DNA of 64,000 nucleotides from positions 868,001 to 932,000 of the forward strand of contig NZ_QPER01000001.1 of assembly GCF_009455635.1 (NCBI RefSeq). Reading direction: 5' to 3'. Both the position numbers and the translations under genes were made by a program. The notes below the pieces were generated by a model that had not been told where the DNA came from, searched no databases, and worked only from the letters and a program-made list of their open reading frames with translations. Shown here in pieces: positions 1 through 7,487 of this stretch (position 1 is the first letter of the stretch; each line of letters opens with the position of its first letter). Origin of the DNA: Paraburkholderia agricolaris (lineage in GTDB: Bacteria; Pseudomonadota; Gammaproteobacteria; Burkholderiales; Burkholderiaceae).

Positions 1-1
1 C

Positions 2-445
2 GCCCGCAGCCTGTACGACTTCGTGCGCGAAATCTACTTTACCGACAGCGGCGAAACGGTCTCGATTCGCGGCATTGACCGTGGCCGGCCATGGGACGGC
101 CGTTTTACGCCGTCCAGGTCATGGGAGGCAGCCTCTGCGGTGCTGGAACGTACGCAGCGGCTGGAGGTGCGTGAGCGGACTGATCGGGGCGCGGCACATT
201 GCATTGCGGAATTCGAGGGCGGCCATCGAACTGTGGAAGGGCGCGGAGACTCGCTGCAGATCGCGCTACTGCGGGCGTTCGTGGAAAGTCGCTTCGGCGA
301 TAGTGTGGACGACGTGTTGCGCCAGGAGCAGGCGGTTACCGGCGAGCGTGCGCGGCCGATCGGCGAGGACACGGTGGGTAGTTCGTTTGAAGATATACCG
401 ACTCCCGACGGGCAGATCGGTGATATTCAGTCGGCGCCGCGATAG
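2..445 (+). CDS. Hypothetical protein, 5' end outside window
   Basis: The reading frame is open from base 2 and stops at 445. It either begins before the window or at the GTG at 23; the coding-like residues before that GTG favour a truncated gene. The visible 140 or so residues are soluble, charged and without a signal peptide or membrane segment. The central part (residues around 80-100 of the visible protein) has an amphipathic helix ending in RFGDSVDDV, a pattern seen in small phage-type or DUF2591-like proteins, but I do not consider this an identification. The last 40 residues are acidic and Pro/Gly-rich, probably disordered. I do not recognise the family. The next gene region downstream is a minus-strand tRNA pair, so this gene ends on its own. 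Confidence 0.55.
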   Translation, partial: ARSLYDFVREIYFTDSGETVSIRGIDRGRPWDGRFTPSRSWEAASAVLERTQRLEVRERTDRGAAHCIAEFEGGHRTVEGRGDSLQIALLRAFVESRFGDSVDDVLRQEQAVTGERARPIGEDTVGSSFEDIPTPDGQIGDIQSAPR

Positions 446-524
446 TTGCCGTGACGCTGGCCCGGGCGTAAAAGCCGGACTTGGCGGCGGGGCGTGCCGA
501 TAGCAGAACCGGTCACGCAAAAAC

Positions 525-552
525 AAAGGGCCTTCCGATCGGAAGGCCCTTT
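525..552 (-). terminator. Rho-independent terminator of first tRNA-Arg
   Basis: A perfect inverted repeat with 12-bp arms, AAAGGGCCTTCC and GGAAGGCCCTTT, separated by GATC in the form of a continuous palindrome. On the minus strand it is followed by a T-rich tract (complement of the A-rich bases 518-527). It lies just downstream of the minus-strand tRNA-Arg at 558-634. Confidence 0.8.
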
Positions 553-557
553 ATAGG

Positions 558-634
558 TGGTGCGGCTGGCAGGATTCGAACCCACGACCCCTTGGTTCGT
601 AGCCAAGTACTCTATCCAACTGAGCTACAGCCGC
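558..634 (-). tRNA. tRNA-Arg (anticodon ACG), copy 1
   Basis: The minus strand folds into a standard cloverleaf: acceptor GCGGCTG pairing with CAGCCGC, D arm GCTC/GAGT, anticodon stem CTTGG/CCAAG with loop CTACGAA, T arm with loop TTCGAAT, then discriminator A and an encoded CCA. The anticodon is ACG, which is expected to be modified to ICG and to read CGU, CGC and CGA. An identical copy lies at 738-814. Confidence 0.95.
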
Positions 635-705
635 ACGCTAAAGAGATGATGCCAGTTTCAGTGAAACTGCGCATAAATCCGGATAAAACAATCGGAGTAA
701 AACAC

Positions 706-729
706 AGGGCCTCCCCGGAGGGAGGCCCT
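706..729 (-). terminator. Rho-independent terminator of second tRNA-Arg
   Basis: Perfect 10-bp arms AGGGCCTCCC and GGGAGGCCCT with loop CGGA. On the minus strand the stem is followed by TGTGTTTTA. It sits directly after tRNA-Arg copy 2, so the two tRNA genes appear to be separately terminated units. Confidence 0.8.
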
Positions 730-737
730 CGAATAAG

Positions 738-814
738 TGGTGCGGCTGGCAGGATTCGAACCCACGACCCCTTGGTTCGTAGCCAAGTACTCTATCCAAC
801 TGAGCTACAGCCGC
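738..814 (-). tRNA. tRNA-Arg (anticodon ACG), copy 2
   Basis: The sequence is base-for-base identical to the copy at 558-634, including the encoded CCA, with 103 bp between the copies. Loop CTACGAA gives anticodon ACG. The flanks differ between the copies, apart from a shared AGGGCCT in the terminator stems, so the duplication covers little beyond the tRNA itself. Confidence 0.95.
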
Positions 815-934
815 ACGCAGAAACGAGATTATAGCAAAGGTTTTGAAAAAGGGAAGCATGTAACTACGATTTGTCTCATTGCCCTGATCGTGTACCCTTG
901 ATAGGCAGTCGTTTGCTGCGGTTACCGGATCATC

Positions 935-1504
935 ATGAACAAGGCCTTTGTCAAAGAGTCGAGTGAAGAGAATGACGACGATCTCGACGTCGCGCAGCCC
1001 GAAATCCCACCGGGTACGAAAAACTACATCACGCCTGCCGGCTACCGGCGAATGCGCGATGAACTGCTGCATCTGATCGATGTCGAGCGGCCGGAGGTGG
1101 TCAGACTGGTGTCGTGGGCAGCCTCGAACGGCGACCGCTCGGAAAACGGCGATTACATTTACGGCAAACGTCGTCTGCGAGAGATCGACCGGCGGATCCG
1201 CTTTCTGACCAAGCGACTCGATATTGCCGAGGTAGTCGATAGCAGCAAGCAGGAAAACGTCGATCAGGTTTTCTTCGGCGCGACCGTCGAATATGCAACG
1301 GAAGACGGCGAGGAGCATACCCTGACGATTGTCGGCGTCGACGAGGTCGATCTGGATGTCGGCCACGTGAGCTGGATCTCGCCCATCGCGCGGGCGCTGC
1401 TCAAGGCGAAAATTGGTGATACGGTGACTTTGTACACGCCGGCCGGCCCGCAGCCGATCGACATACTAGACGTCAAATATCCGCCGCCCGATACCGGCGG
1501 CTAG
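935..1504 (+). CDS. greB: Transcript cleavage factor GreB
   Basis: GreB enters the secondary channel of RNA polymerase and stimulates cleavage of backtracked RNA. The 189-residue protein carries the N-terminal coiled-coil domain, with the catalytic acidic tip in GDRSENGDY followed by KRRLREIDRRIRFL, which is the GreB rather than the GreA version of this motif. The C-terminal FKBP-like domain includes GATVEYATEDGEE and the SPIARALL segment. The protein is about 25-30 residues longer than E. coli GreB because of an acidic N-terminal tail (SSEENDDDLD), a known feature of Burkholderia homologues. It is transcribed away from the divergent tRNA genes and is probably monocistronic. Confidence 0.95.
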   Translation: MNKAFVKESSEENDDDLDVAQPEIPPGTKNYITPAGYRRMRDELLHLIDVERPEVVRLVSWAASNGDRSENGDYIYGKRRLREIDRRIRFLTKRLDIAEVVDSSKQENVDQVFFGATVEYATEDGEEHTLTIVGVDEVDLDVGHVSWISPIARALLKAKIGDTVTLYTPAGPQPIDILDVKYPPPDTGG

Positions 1505-1645
1505 GTCGTTATCGGCGTGTCGGAAGAGGCGGGTTGGAGTGCCCGTTTCGGGTTGTTGCGACACAAGCGGGGGCAATTTGCTCCGCTCGGCCTCGGGCAG
1601 CCAGCCCGTCTCGTTCTCGCCTGCAGCGCGTATTTTCGGTACGGC

Positions 1646-1674
1646 GTAAAAAAAGGCGCCGCGAACGGCGCCTT
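1646..1674 (-). terminator. Terminator of the porin gene
   Basis: Arms AAGGCGCCG and CGGCGCCTT with loop CGAA. On the minus strand the stem is followed by a run of eight T. It lies 27 bp after the porin stop codon. Confidence 0.85.
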
Positions 1675-1700
1675 CGATACTGCGGATGCTGCCAGCTGCT

Positions 1701-2831
1701 TCAGAAGCGGTGACGCAGACCTGCGGTCACAGCAACCTGGCTGTTCGTTGCCGATGCACCGCCCACGCCATTGATATTCGCAACCATGCCCGAACCTTCG
1801 TTCACGCGCTGGTACACACCCTGCAGGTACACGTCCGTACGCTTCGACAGTGCGTAGTCCGTTTGCAGGTTGAACTGGTTGTAGTTCGGACGCACGCCGT
1901 TGAGGCTTGCGCGCGTGTAGGTGTACGAACCCGCGAGGCTCAGTGCCGGTGTGAGCGAGTAGCGGCCATTCACTTCGAAGTTCTGGAAGTGAGCGCTGTT
2001 GCTTGCGAAAGTCTCGCCGGCGCTGAAGCCCGATGCGGTTGCGCCAATGCCGGTCAGGCCAGTCAGGTTGGTCTGCGTGTACAGAATGCCAGCCGTTGCC
2101 GGTCCGAACGAGTAGTTTGCGCCCGCGCCCCAGGTCTGTTGACGCGTTGCGGCGAACGTGAAGTCGTCCGACACTGCGCCGCCGGTGTTCGTCGAGCCGC
2201 CGTTGTTCAGTTGCAAGTACGCGGCGGCGACGTTCAGGCCGCCCCAGTTGTACGACGCACCAGCGCTGTACTCACGGTTGTTCGCAAAGGCGCCAGCCGC
2301 GTTCGAGAAGCCGTACGTAGCGCCGAACTTGAAGCCGCCGTAGTTCACGCTCTGATACTTGATCGCATTGTTCACGCGGAACGAGTTGTTCAGGTTGTCG
2401 TTATCGAACGGGTGAGCGAACTGGGTGCCGCCATATTGCGTGCCAGTCAGCGACAGCGGGCCGACATAGTCCACCACGCTGTCATATTGACGACCGAGGG
2501 TCACCGCGCCGAACTGGTCGCTCGTCAGACCCACGAATGCCTGACGACCAAACTCACGACCACCCTGGCCAAGCTTGCCGTTGGCGATATTGAAGCCGTT
2601 TTCCAACGTGAAGATGGCCTTGAGACCGCCGCCCAGATCTTCGGCGCCGCGCAAACCCCACCGGCTACCGTTGATCGAGCCGCTGGTTTCTTGCCAGCTG
2701 CTGTGACCGTGCTGGTTATTCGTATAGGTGATGCCGGCGTCGATCAAGCCATACAGCGTGACGCTGCTCTGGGCATGTGCTGCCGTTGCAAAAACGCCCG
2801 TGAGGGCCGCGACCATGAGTGTCTTTTTCAT
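1701..2831 (-). CDS. Gram-negative general porin (OmpC-like trimeric)
   Basis: The 376-residue outer-membrane beta-barrel forms water-filled channels for small hydrophilic solutes. The N-terminus is a signal peptide (MKKTLMVAALTGVFATAAHA), and the mature protein starts QSSVTLYG, the standard beta-proteobacterial porin start. The body alternates short amphipathic strands with aromatic residues and Gly/Asn-rich loops. Typical motifs include SRWGLRGAEDLGGGLKAIF and GRQAFVGL, and the last residue is Phe in RHRF, the outer-membrane assembly signal. The start ATG has an SD GGAG. The gene is monocistronic with its own terminator. The upstream region, to about 3250, separates it from a divergent candidate small RNA. 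Confidence 0.95.
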   Translation of the reverse strand: MKKTLMVAALTGVFATAAHAQSSVTLYGLIDAGITYTNNQHGHSSWQETSGSINGSRWGLRGAEDLGGGLKAIFTLENGFNIANGKLGQGGREFGRQAFVGLTSDQFGAVTLGRQYDSVVDYVGPLSLTGTQYGGTQFAHPFDNDNLNNSFRVNNAIKYQSVNYGGFKFGATYGFSNAAGAFANNREYSAGASYNWGGLNVAAAYLQLNNGGSTNTGGAVSDDFTFAATRQQTWGAGANYSFGPATAGILYTQTNLTGLTGIGATASGFSAGETFASNSAHFQNFEVNGRYSLTPALSLAGSYTYTRASLNGVRPNYNQFNLQTDYALSKRTDVYLQGVYQRVNEGSGMVANINGVGGASATNSQVAVTAGLRHRF

Positions 2832-3238
2832 CTTGTAACTCCGAGAGCGAGAGTGGGTTTTTTGAACCCAGGCTTAAGGAGACCTTCACGCGGGCGCAGC
2901 GAGAGGCGAAATCCGCATGAGAAGCGCGCTGTACTCCAGGCGCGCCGGTTTCCGGTTAGGCAGAGTGTAGAGAGACGCTCACAAAAGCGGACATTCCGAA
3001 TTTCGCAATAAAGTATTACTGGATGTGAAACGATAGGCGAATGCCGCTTAAGCCTTGCTGATAAAGGCTTTCGGCGCTATTGATGGAGAGTGGAAAGCGA
3101 ATTGGCGGAGTCGCGTTGCTCATTTGCGACAGTAATCGATGCAAAAAAGCAACGCGATAAATCGTACAAAAAAGATTGTTGTTGCTATGGAAACAGATGG
3201 TTGTTAATTATGCGAATAATCGATTGCGGTTAAACCGC

Positions 3239-3244
3239 TATACT
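3239..3244 (+). promoter_or_regulatory. Candidate -10 element before the small RNA
   Basis: TATACT lies 7 bases before the first hairpin of the RNA candidate at 3251, the expected distance to a transcription start. No convincing -35 hexamer is present at 16-18 bp spacing, so this is weak evidence on its own. Confidence 0.35.
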
Positions 3245-3250
3245 GGAAGT

Positions 3251-3334
3251 TCTGCTTTCCGAAGCAGACTTTTTCGTTGACGAAAAAGATCTCCAAACCT
3301 TTGTCGGCGCGACTTCCCAGTCGCGCTTTTTTTT
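3251..3334 (+). ncRNA. Candidate small regulatory RNA, three hairpins
   Basis: About 84 nt contain three consecutive structures. Hairpin 1 has arms TCTGCTT/AAGCAGA with loop TCCG (3251-3268). Hairpin 2 has perfect 8-bp arms CTTTTTCG/CGAAAAAG with loop TTGA (3269-3288). An 18-nt unpaired stretch (ATCTCCAAACCTTTGTCG) follows. The last structure is a Rho-independent terminator with arms GCGCGACT/AGTCGCGC, loop TCCC and eight T (3307-3334). A TATACT box sits just upstream. The unpaired part includes ATCTCC, an anti-Shine-Dalgarno-like seed. It is divergent from a porin gene, the arrangement of micF and ompC in enterics. Structure and location are seen; the function is inferred. The alternative is a small unannotated leader peptide, but no ORF fits. 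Confidence 0.5.
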
Positions 3335-3364
3335 GCCTGCTGGTTATGGATTCGCGGGCGTCAG

Positions 3365-3622
3365 TCAGTGTGCTGGCGCGGCGTTGTCCACTTCGCTCCA
3401 GTCCGTCAAGGTTGGGATGCTCCAGTCTTCCATCACGTAGCGGCGTGCGTCCATGGGTGACGACAGCAAATTTTGCCAATGGTCCCCGTGCCACATCGGA
3501 TCAAATTCGAACACTGAAGGTGACGCGGCGGCCGGTTCAGATTGAGCTGGAACCGTCTTTACGTGTGGGTGGTGCGGTTGCGTGAGCCAGGTAATAAGGC
3601 GGCGGAATTCATTGAGCAGCAT
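3365..3622 (-). CDS. Small hypothetical protein, 85 aa
   Basis: The frame is preceded by a good Shine-Dalgarno (GGGGAGA, 7 bases before ATG), which supports translation. The 85-residue product has no signal peptide or membrane segment. It is rich in Trp, His and Pro, with a distinctive middle part DPMWHGDHWQNLLSSPMDARRYVMEDW. I do not recognise the family; the composition suggests a small Burkholderia-restricted cytoplasmic protein. It ends about 30 bp from the terminator of the candidate small RNA on the other strand, so the two units are convergent. Overlapping frames on either strand lack comparable start signals. Confidence 0.6.
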   Translation of the reverse strand: MLLNEFRRLITWLTQPHHPHVKTVPAQSEPAAASPSVFEFDPMWHGDHWQNLLSSPMDARRYVMEDWSIPTLTDWSEVDNAAPAH

Positions 3623-3902
3623 AGTAATCTCCCCTGAAGCGAATTACTTCTCGCTACTGATTTCCATCATGCGGCGATGAGTGCAGCGCAACAACTCGGA
3701 TAAACACTTACCAAAAACATGTCTTGTTACATATTTTCATTGGTGTGGAGAAGTTTTTGCCGATATTGCCAGTATCTGGCACCGATGGAGTAATATTGAC
3801 TTGGAAGATTGTCTGGTTTTTGCTGACTATGCTGCTGTGATTTTTTGATTCATCTCGCATTGCATTATCGTGGGCCGTACTAAGGGCATATGAAAAATTC
3901 GC

Positions 3903-3932
3903 TTGACGGTAATTCTTCGTTCCCCGTATAAC
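3903..3932 (+). promoter_or_regulatory. Sigma-70 promoter of the cold-shock gene
   Basis: TTGACG (3903-3908) and TATAAC (3927-3932) are separated by 18 bp. Transcription would start near 3939, giving a leader of about 127 nt before the ATG at 4066. Long leaders of this kind are temperature-responsive in the cspA family. The remainder of 3623-3900 is comparatively AT-rich, and I find no gene in it. Confidence 0.65.
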
Positions 3933-4065
3933 GGCAATGCTGAATTTCAATCGCCAGATCTGATTGTGCAGGCCTTCTGAAATGTTCTGTCGCGGACGCA
4001 ATGGCAATGAAGTGCGGCTTGAGGGCAATGTCCCCATTTTGATAAACGTCGAGGGAAACTGGAAT

Positions 4066-4269
4066 ATGGAAACTGGTATCGTCAAATGGTTCAACGATGC
4101 TAAAGGCTTTGGCTTCATTACATCGGATTCGGGTGGCGAAGACCTGTTCGCGCACTTTTCGGAGATCCGCTCCGAAGGTTTCAAGTCGCTGAAGGAGAAT
4201 CAGCGCGTTTCCTTCGAGGTCAAGGCGGGCCCGAAGGGCAAGCAGGCGGCGAACATCCAGCCGCTGTAA
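4066..4269 (+). CDS. Cold-shock domain protein (CspA family)
   Basis: A 67-residue single cold-shock domain binds single-stranded RNA/DNA and acts as an RNA chaperone. The RNP1 motif KGFGFIT and the RNP2-like DLFAHFSEI are both present, as is the typical start [10 protein letters not shown]. Length matches the family exactly. The frame is open further upstream, but family length and the SD-like GGGAA/TGGA place the start at 4066. A good sigma-70 promoter lies about 160 bp upstream and a terminator follows at 4318, so the gene is a stand-alone unit with a long leader. Which csp paralogue it is cannot be decided here. Confidence 0.93.
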   Translation: METGIVKWFNDAKGFGFITSDSGGEDLFAHFSEIRSEGFKSLKENQRVSFEVKAGPKGKQAANIQPL

Positions 4270-4317
4270 GTTGCGCGGCTCTGCATGTGCCTCAGGGCAG
4301 CGTGATCCTGATCGCCC

Positions 4318-4347
4318 AAAAGCCTTCGCTAGATGCGAAGGCTTTTT
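4318..4347 (+). terminator. Terminator of the cold-shock gene
   Basis: Perfect 12-bp arms AAAAGCCTTCGC/GCGAAGGCTTTT with loop TAGAT and extra T. It lies 49 bp after the csp stop. Confidence 0.9.
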
Positions 4348-4622
4348 TACATCCGCTCATTATATCGACGCACCTGATTTTATTAACTATCTGGTTCGTA
4401 TTAAATATATGGGCAATGCGAGCGGCAAAGTGGTGTTTCGCGAAGTTTCAAACCAGGGTCATAAAAATATAATAATACGCAGCGCAGTGAGCGGTTCATG
4501 GATCGTGCGAAATGTAGTCTTTGCAGCGCGTAGCGCCCAAGGCAAAGCAATACGGGGTGGGTGCGCGGCGGCTAACTGGTGCATACTTGCCGCAAAGCCA
4601 CGCGTCCAAAGTATCCTTTTCC

Positions 4623-5777
4623 ATGTCTGAACAGTTTGTGCCAGAGTCGGCTCTGGCTATGCCGATCGTCTTCGTCGACCTTGAAACCACCGGTGGCTCG
4701 ACCAGCGAACATCGCATCACCGAAGTTGGGGTGGTTGAAATAGGGCCGGCCGGCGTATCGCGTTGGAGCAGCCTGGTTGACCCCCAGCAACCGATTCCCT
4801 CTTTTATTCAGCAACTGACCGGCATCACGAACGCGATGGTGCGAGGTGCGCCGACGTTCGATGCCATCGCCCCGGCCCTGTTCGAACGCCTGAATGGCAA
4901 ACTTTTCGTGGCGCACAACGCGAGTTTCGACCGCGGCTTTCTGCGCGGGGAGTTTCGCCGGGCCGGGCTCGCGTTCGATCCGGATGTGCTGTGCACGGTG
5001 CGGCTGTCGCGCGCATTGTTTCCGGCGGAAAAACGCCACGGGCTCGACGCGCTGGTGGAGCGTCATGGCCTCGTTCCGTCCGATCGTCACCGCGCGCTGG
5101 CCGACGCCGATCTGATCTGGCAGTTCTGGCAGCGTCTGCACGGCGGTCTCGTGCCATTAGAGGTTTTGCAAGCGCAGATCGAACGCACCACACGGCGCTA
5201 TCGGCTTGCGGGCGACATCACTGAAGACCTGCTCGATACCGCGCCGGCGGGATGCGGCGTGTATGCCTTCTATGGAGAAGACGACCTCCCGCTGTATGTC
5301 GGGCGAAGCGTCCGCGTGCGTCAGCGGCTGCGCTCACATCTGACGGGCGAGCGACGTTCGTCGAAGGACATGCGGCTCGCGCAGCAAGTGCGGCGGGTCG
5401 AATGGCGTGCGACGGGCGGTGAACTGGGCGCCATGCTCGCGGAGGCGCAGTTGATCGCAACACTGCGTCCCGGCCATAACCGCATGCCGCGCGTCACGAA
5501 GAGTGATCCGGTGGATGCGCCCTGGCCGTTCGAAGGTCCGGTCGTATTTGAGGAGCGTGAAGAAGCGTCACACGCACGCGCTTTTCACGTTGTCGACCGG
5601 TGGCATTACCTCGGGCATGCGCCCTCGCTCGCGCAGGCGGCGGTACTGCATGCGTCGAGCGTGACTGGCCCGTTCGAGTTGTCGACCTATCGGCTTCTGC
5701 AAAGTCATCTTGCGCGCGGCTTGCGTGTGATGCCGTTGAGCGTTTCGAACGGCATACCGGTGGCGAGTCTGGCTTAA
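4623..5777 (+). CDS. DEDDh 3'-5' exonuclease fused to GIY-YIG nuclease
   Basis: The 384-residue protein joins two nuclease domains. The N-terminal domain (about 12-175) is a DnaQ-like DEDDh exonuclease with D19/E21 in DLETT, D103 in HNASFD, and H156/D161 in HRALADAD. The second (about 208-300) is a GIY-YIG domain with GVY at 212-214 and YVGRS at 225-229, as at the N-terminus of UvrC and Cho. The last 80 residues resemble no domain I can name. Such fusions are annotated as DNA polymerase III epsilon-like or as excinuclease Cho-like proteins, and a role in DNA repair is the usual inference. The chosen ATG (MSEQF) precedes the exonuclease core by 12 residues; a second possible start is M13. Confidence 0.85.
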   Translation: MSEQFVPESALAMPIVFVDLETTGGSTSEHRITEVGVVEIGPAGVSRWSSLVDPQQPIPSFIQQLTGITNAMVRGAPTFDAIAPALFERLNGKLFVAHNASFDRGFLRGEFRRAGLAFDPDVLCTVRLSRALFPAEKRHGLDALVERHGLVPSDRHRALADADLIWQFWQRLHGGLVPLEVLQAQIERTTRRYRLAGDITEDLLDTAPAGCGVYAFYGEDDLPLYVGRSVRVRQRLRSHLTGERRSSKDMRLAQQVRRVEWRATGGELGAMLAEAQLIATLRPGHNRMPRVTKSDPVDAPWPFEGPVVFEEREEASHARAFHVVDRWHYLGHAPSLAQAAVLHASSVTGPFELSTYRLLQSHLARGLRVMPLSVSNGIPVASLA

Positions 5778-5898
5778 GACGGGTTTTGCCCGGCAGCGTC
5801 CCGCCGCTGCTTGATATCGGTGCAATCCGTCTTTAGGGCGGTGGCCTGATGTAAGTTACTTGAGGCCCCGATCCGGCCGCGCAGACCGCACAGAGCGA

Positions 5899-6495
5899 CT
5901 AGCCCGTCGCACCGACTCCACCTGTTTCGCACACATGGCCGAGCGCGCGCGTCAATGCGCTCGAGCGGGTCGAGTCGTAGCGCGTCAGCGATTTCCAGTT
6001 AGCGAGCGACTGCGCCACGCGCGACGGACAATCCTGCGCCGTGCGCAGCGGCTGCACGCGCGCGAGTCCGGCCACGAGTGACTGCGTCAACCGGTCCAAC
6101 TGCGGCCTCGTGCTGGTGGCCAGGTCGGGCGCGGGACCTTCGGGCGGGCGCGTGCTGCGCCAGTTGGCAAACAGCGCGTTCTGCACGTCCTTGCTGGCGT
6201 CGATCTGATCCTGGAAGAAGGCGCGCGCAAACGCCGGATCGACGTTCGCCGCGACGGCGCGCTTTTCGACGTCGGCGAGCAGCGCGTTCTCCCGTGGCGT
6301 ATCCGTAATCGGTTGATGGTTCGCCCATTTCCAGCGTGCTACCGGTTCCGCGAGCGCGAGACGCTGCGATGCCAGTGCGATCAAGCTGGTCAGCGCGGTG
6401 TCGTCGCCATCCGCGACGGCGGGAGCGGGCGCCAGCGCGAGCGCGGTGAATAAAGCGAGCGCGCATGACGCTCCAAAGCGATACGAGCGATTCAT
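5899..6495 (-). CDS. Secreted chorismate mutase, AroQ-gamma class
   Basis: The enzyme converts chorismate to prephenate. The protein has a clear signal peptide (MNRSYRF then a hydrophobic core ending APAVADG), so it acts in the periplasm or outside the cell. The helical mutase domain starts at about residue 35 and shows LASQRLALAEPVARWKWAN, PITDTPRENALL and FFQDQIDASKDVQ, the helix-1/helix-3 active-site pattern of the AroQ-gamma family (as in Mycobacterium MtCM). Cysteines in the C-terminal part (AQDCP and HVCE) could form a disulfide, as in that family. Length, 198 residues, is typical. The gene is convergent with the nuclease fusion upstream and has no pathway neighbours. Confidence 0.88.
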   Translation of the reverse strand: MNRSYRFGASCALALFTALALAPAPAVADGDDTALTSLIALASQRLALAEPVARWKWANHQPITDTPRENALLADVEKRAVAANVDPAFARAFFQDQIDASKDVQNALFANWRSTRPPEGPAPDLATSTRPQLDRLTQSLVAGLARVQPLRTAQDCPSRVAQSLANWKSLTRYDSTRSSALTRALGHVCETGGVGATG

Positions 6496-6828
6496 CGAAG
6501 AGGGGAGTGGCCGGATGGCCGCAGAAGAAAAACCAGAAGAATAGACGATGCGCGGAGCAAATGGCCTTAAGCGGGATTAGGTAGGCCGGGCGGGCTCAGG
6601 CTGGCGCGCCGATCGATTGCACCAAACGACCACCAAACGACCGGGTATTCAAAGACGCCCGTCAGAGACGTGCGCTAACAAGGCGCCAGGCCACATGAGC
6701 CAGGCGTCGCAATCAAGCAGGCGTAACCCGTGCCGCGCAAGCGGCAAAAGACAATCGTAGGGGCGCGTGCAAACCGTCACCGCGCGCCGGACGCGCGGAC
6801 GCGGATGCTGCATCGCGCCACAGCCCAA

Positions 6829-6978
6829 TTACTTCGAGTCGCACGACTTGCGTTGTTCGTCGAAAAATGCGCGAACGTGCTCAGGCAGTTCGGCACCCAA
6901 AAACTCGACGCCAGCGGGTTCCGGATCCGGGCTAAAGACTTTATCCGGGGTCGGAATCTTCGGTGGTTTGGCATCCAT
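6829..6978 (-). CDS. Small hypothetical protein, 49 aa
   Basis: The frame codes for 49 residues from ATG at 6978 to TAA at 6829 and is preceded by a strong Shine-Dalgarno (AAGGAG, 7-8 bases before the ATG). The protein begins MDAKPPKIPTPDKVF, is Pro/Asp/Glu-rich in its first half and has an amphipathic helix in the second (LPEHVRAFFDEQRKS). There is no signal peptide or membrane segment. I do not recognise a family. The good SD, a codon usage rich in G/C third positions and absence of a better frame support a genuine gene. It lies alone between the chorismate mutase and a 460-bp non-coding stretch. Confidence 0.6.
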   Translation of the reverse strand: MDAKPPKIPTPDKVFSPDPEPAGVEFLGAELPEHVRAFFDEQRKSCDSK

Positions 6979-7438
6979 GATCTTTCTCCTTTACAAACCG
7001 ATTATCTGCCTCGGTCCCCGTTTTACACCAGCGTCCGATGCGGCTCAGATGTTGTGTGTTGCTTTAACGGTACAGGCCGACATGGGAGCGGAATGTTTGA
7101 ATAGAATTTATCGGTTGACTGCATCCGGCCGAATTCGCCGCTGTCAAACAAAGCAGTCCAATATCTCCGCCGTTCCTTCTTCAGCCTTGCCCCGCGCGCC
7201 TTCCGCTCATTATCTCCATTGCATCACAGTACGGCCTGTTCATCTGTGAGCATATGAACAAATCGCAGTGTTTTTTGTGCACTGCCGCATTGGAAGGATT
7301 TTCTTTGCGTTAGGCCGAACGTTCGTTAATTACCGATTCGTTCAGTGCGGTCATTCAGCCCCCCATTTGTTGGTAAACGAACGATTGCCCGAATTCGTTG
7401 ACGATCGGGAGTGCTTTTCAAGTTATTTTTCGCAAATA
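6979..7438. other. Intergenic region without a convincing gene
   Basis: About 460 bp without a reading frame that has a start signal. It is more AT-rich than its neighbours. It contains the palindrome CGAACGTTCG (near 7317-7326) and, about 50 bp on, the complementary motif TAAACGAACG, which is an inverted copy of CGTTCGTTAA. These could be operator half-sites. The right end carries the aldo/keto reductase terminator. Confidence 0.5.
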
Positions 7439-7443
7439 AAAAG

Positions 7444-7471
7444 GCGCCGCGTCCTGGAAGAAGCGCGGCGC
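7444..7471 (-). terminator. Terminator of the aldo/keto reductase gene
   Basis: Arms GCGCCGCG and CGCGGCGC with a 12-base loop. On the minus strand the stem is followed by CTTTTTATTT. It lies 17 bp after the stop codon. Confidence 0.75.
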
Positions 7472-7487
7472 TTGCGTCGGATGATTT

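Noticed and set aside
558..814. A genomic island attached to the tRNA-Arg genes
   Set aside because: No integrase, direct repeat of the tRNA 3' end or foreign genes follow on either side; the neighbours are housekeeping.
481..834. Plus-strand ORF of 117 residues with an internal duplicated segment (RIRTHDPLVRSQVLYPTELQPHA)
   Set aside because: It is the antisense of the two identical tRNA-Arg genes; the repeat is explained by the tRNA duplication.
1686..3011. Long plus-strand ORF (441 aa)
   Set aside because: It is antisense to the porin gene, which has a clear signal peptide, barrel pattern and C-terminal Phe. The long frame reflects high GC at codon positions.
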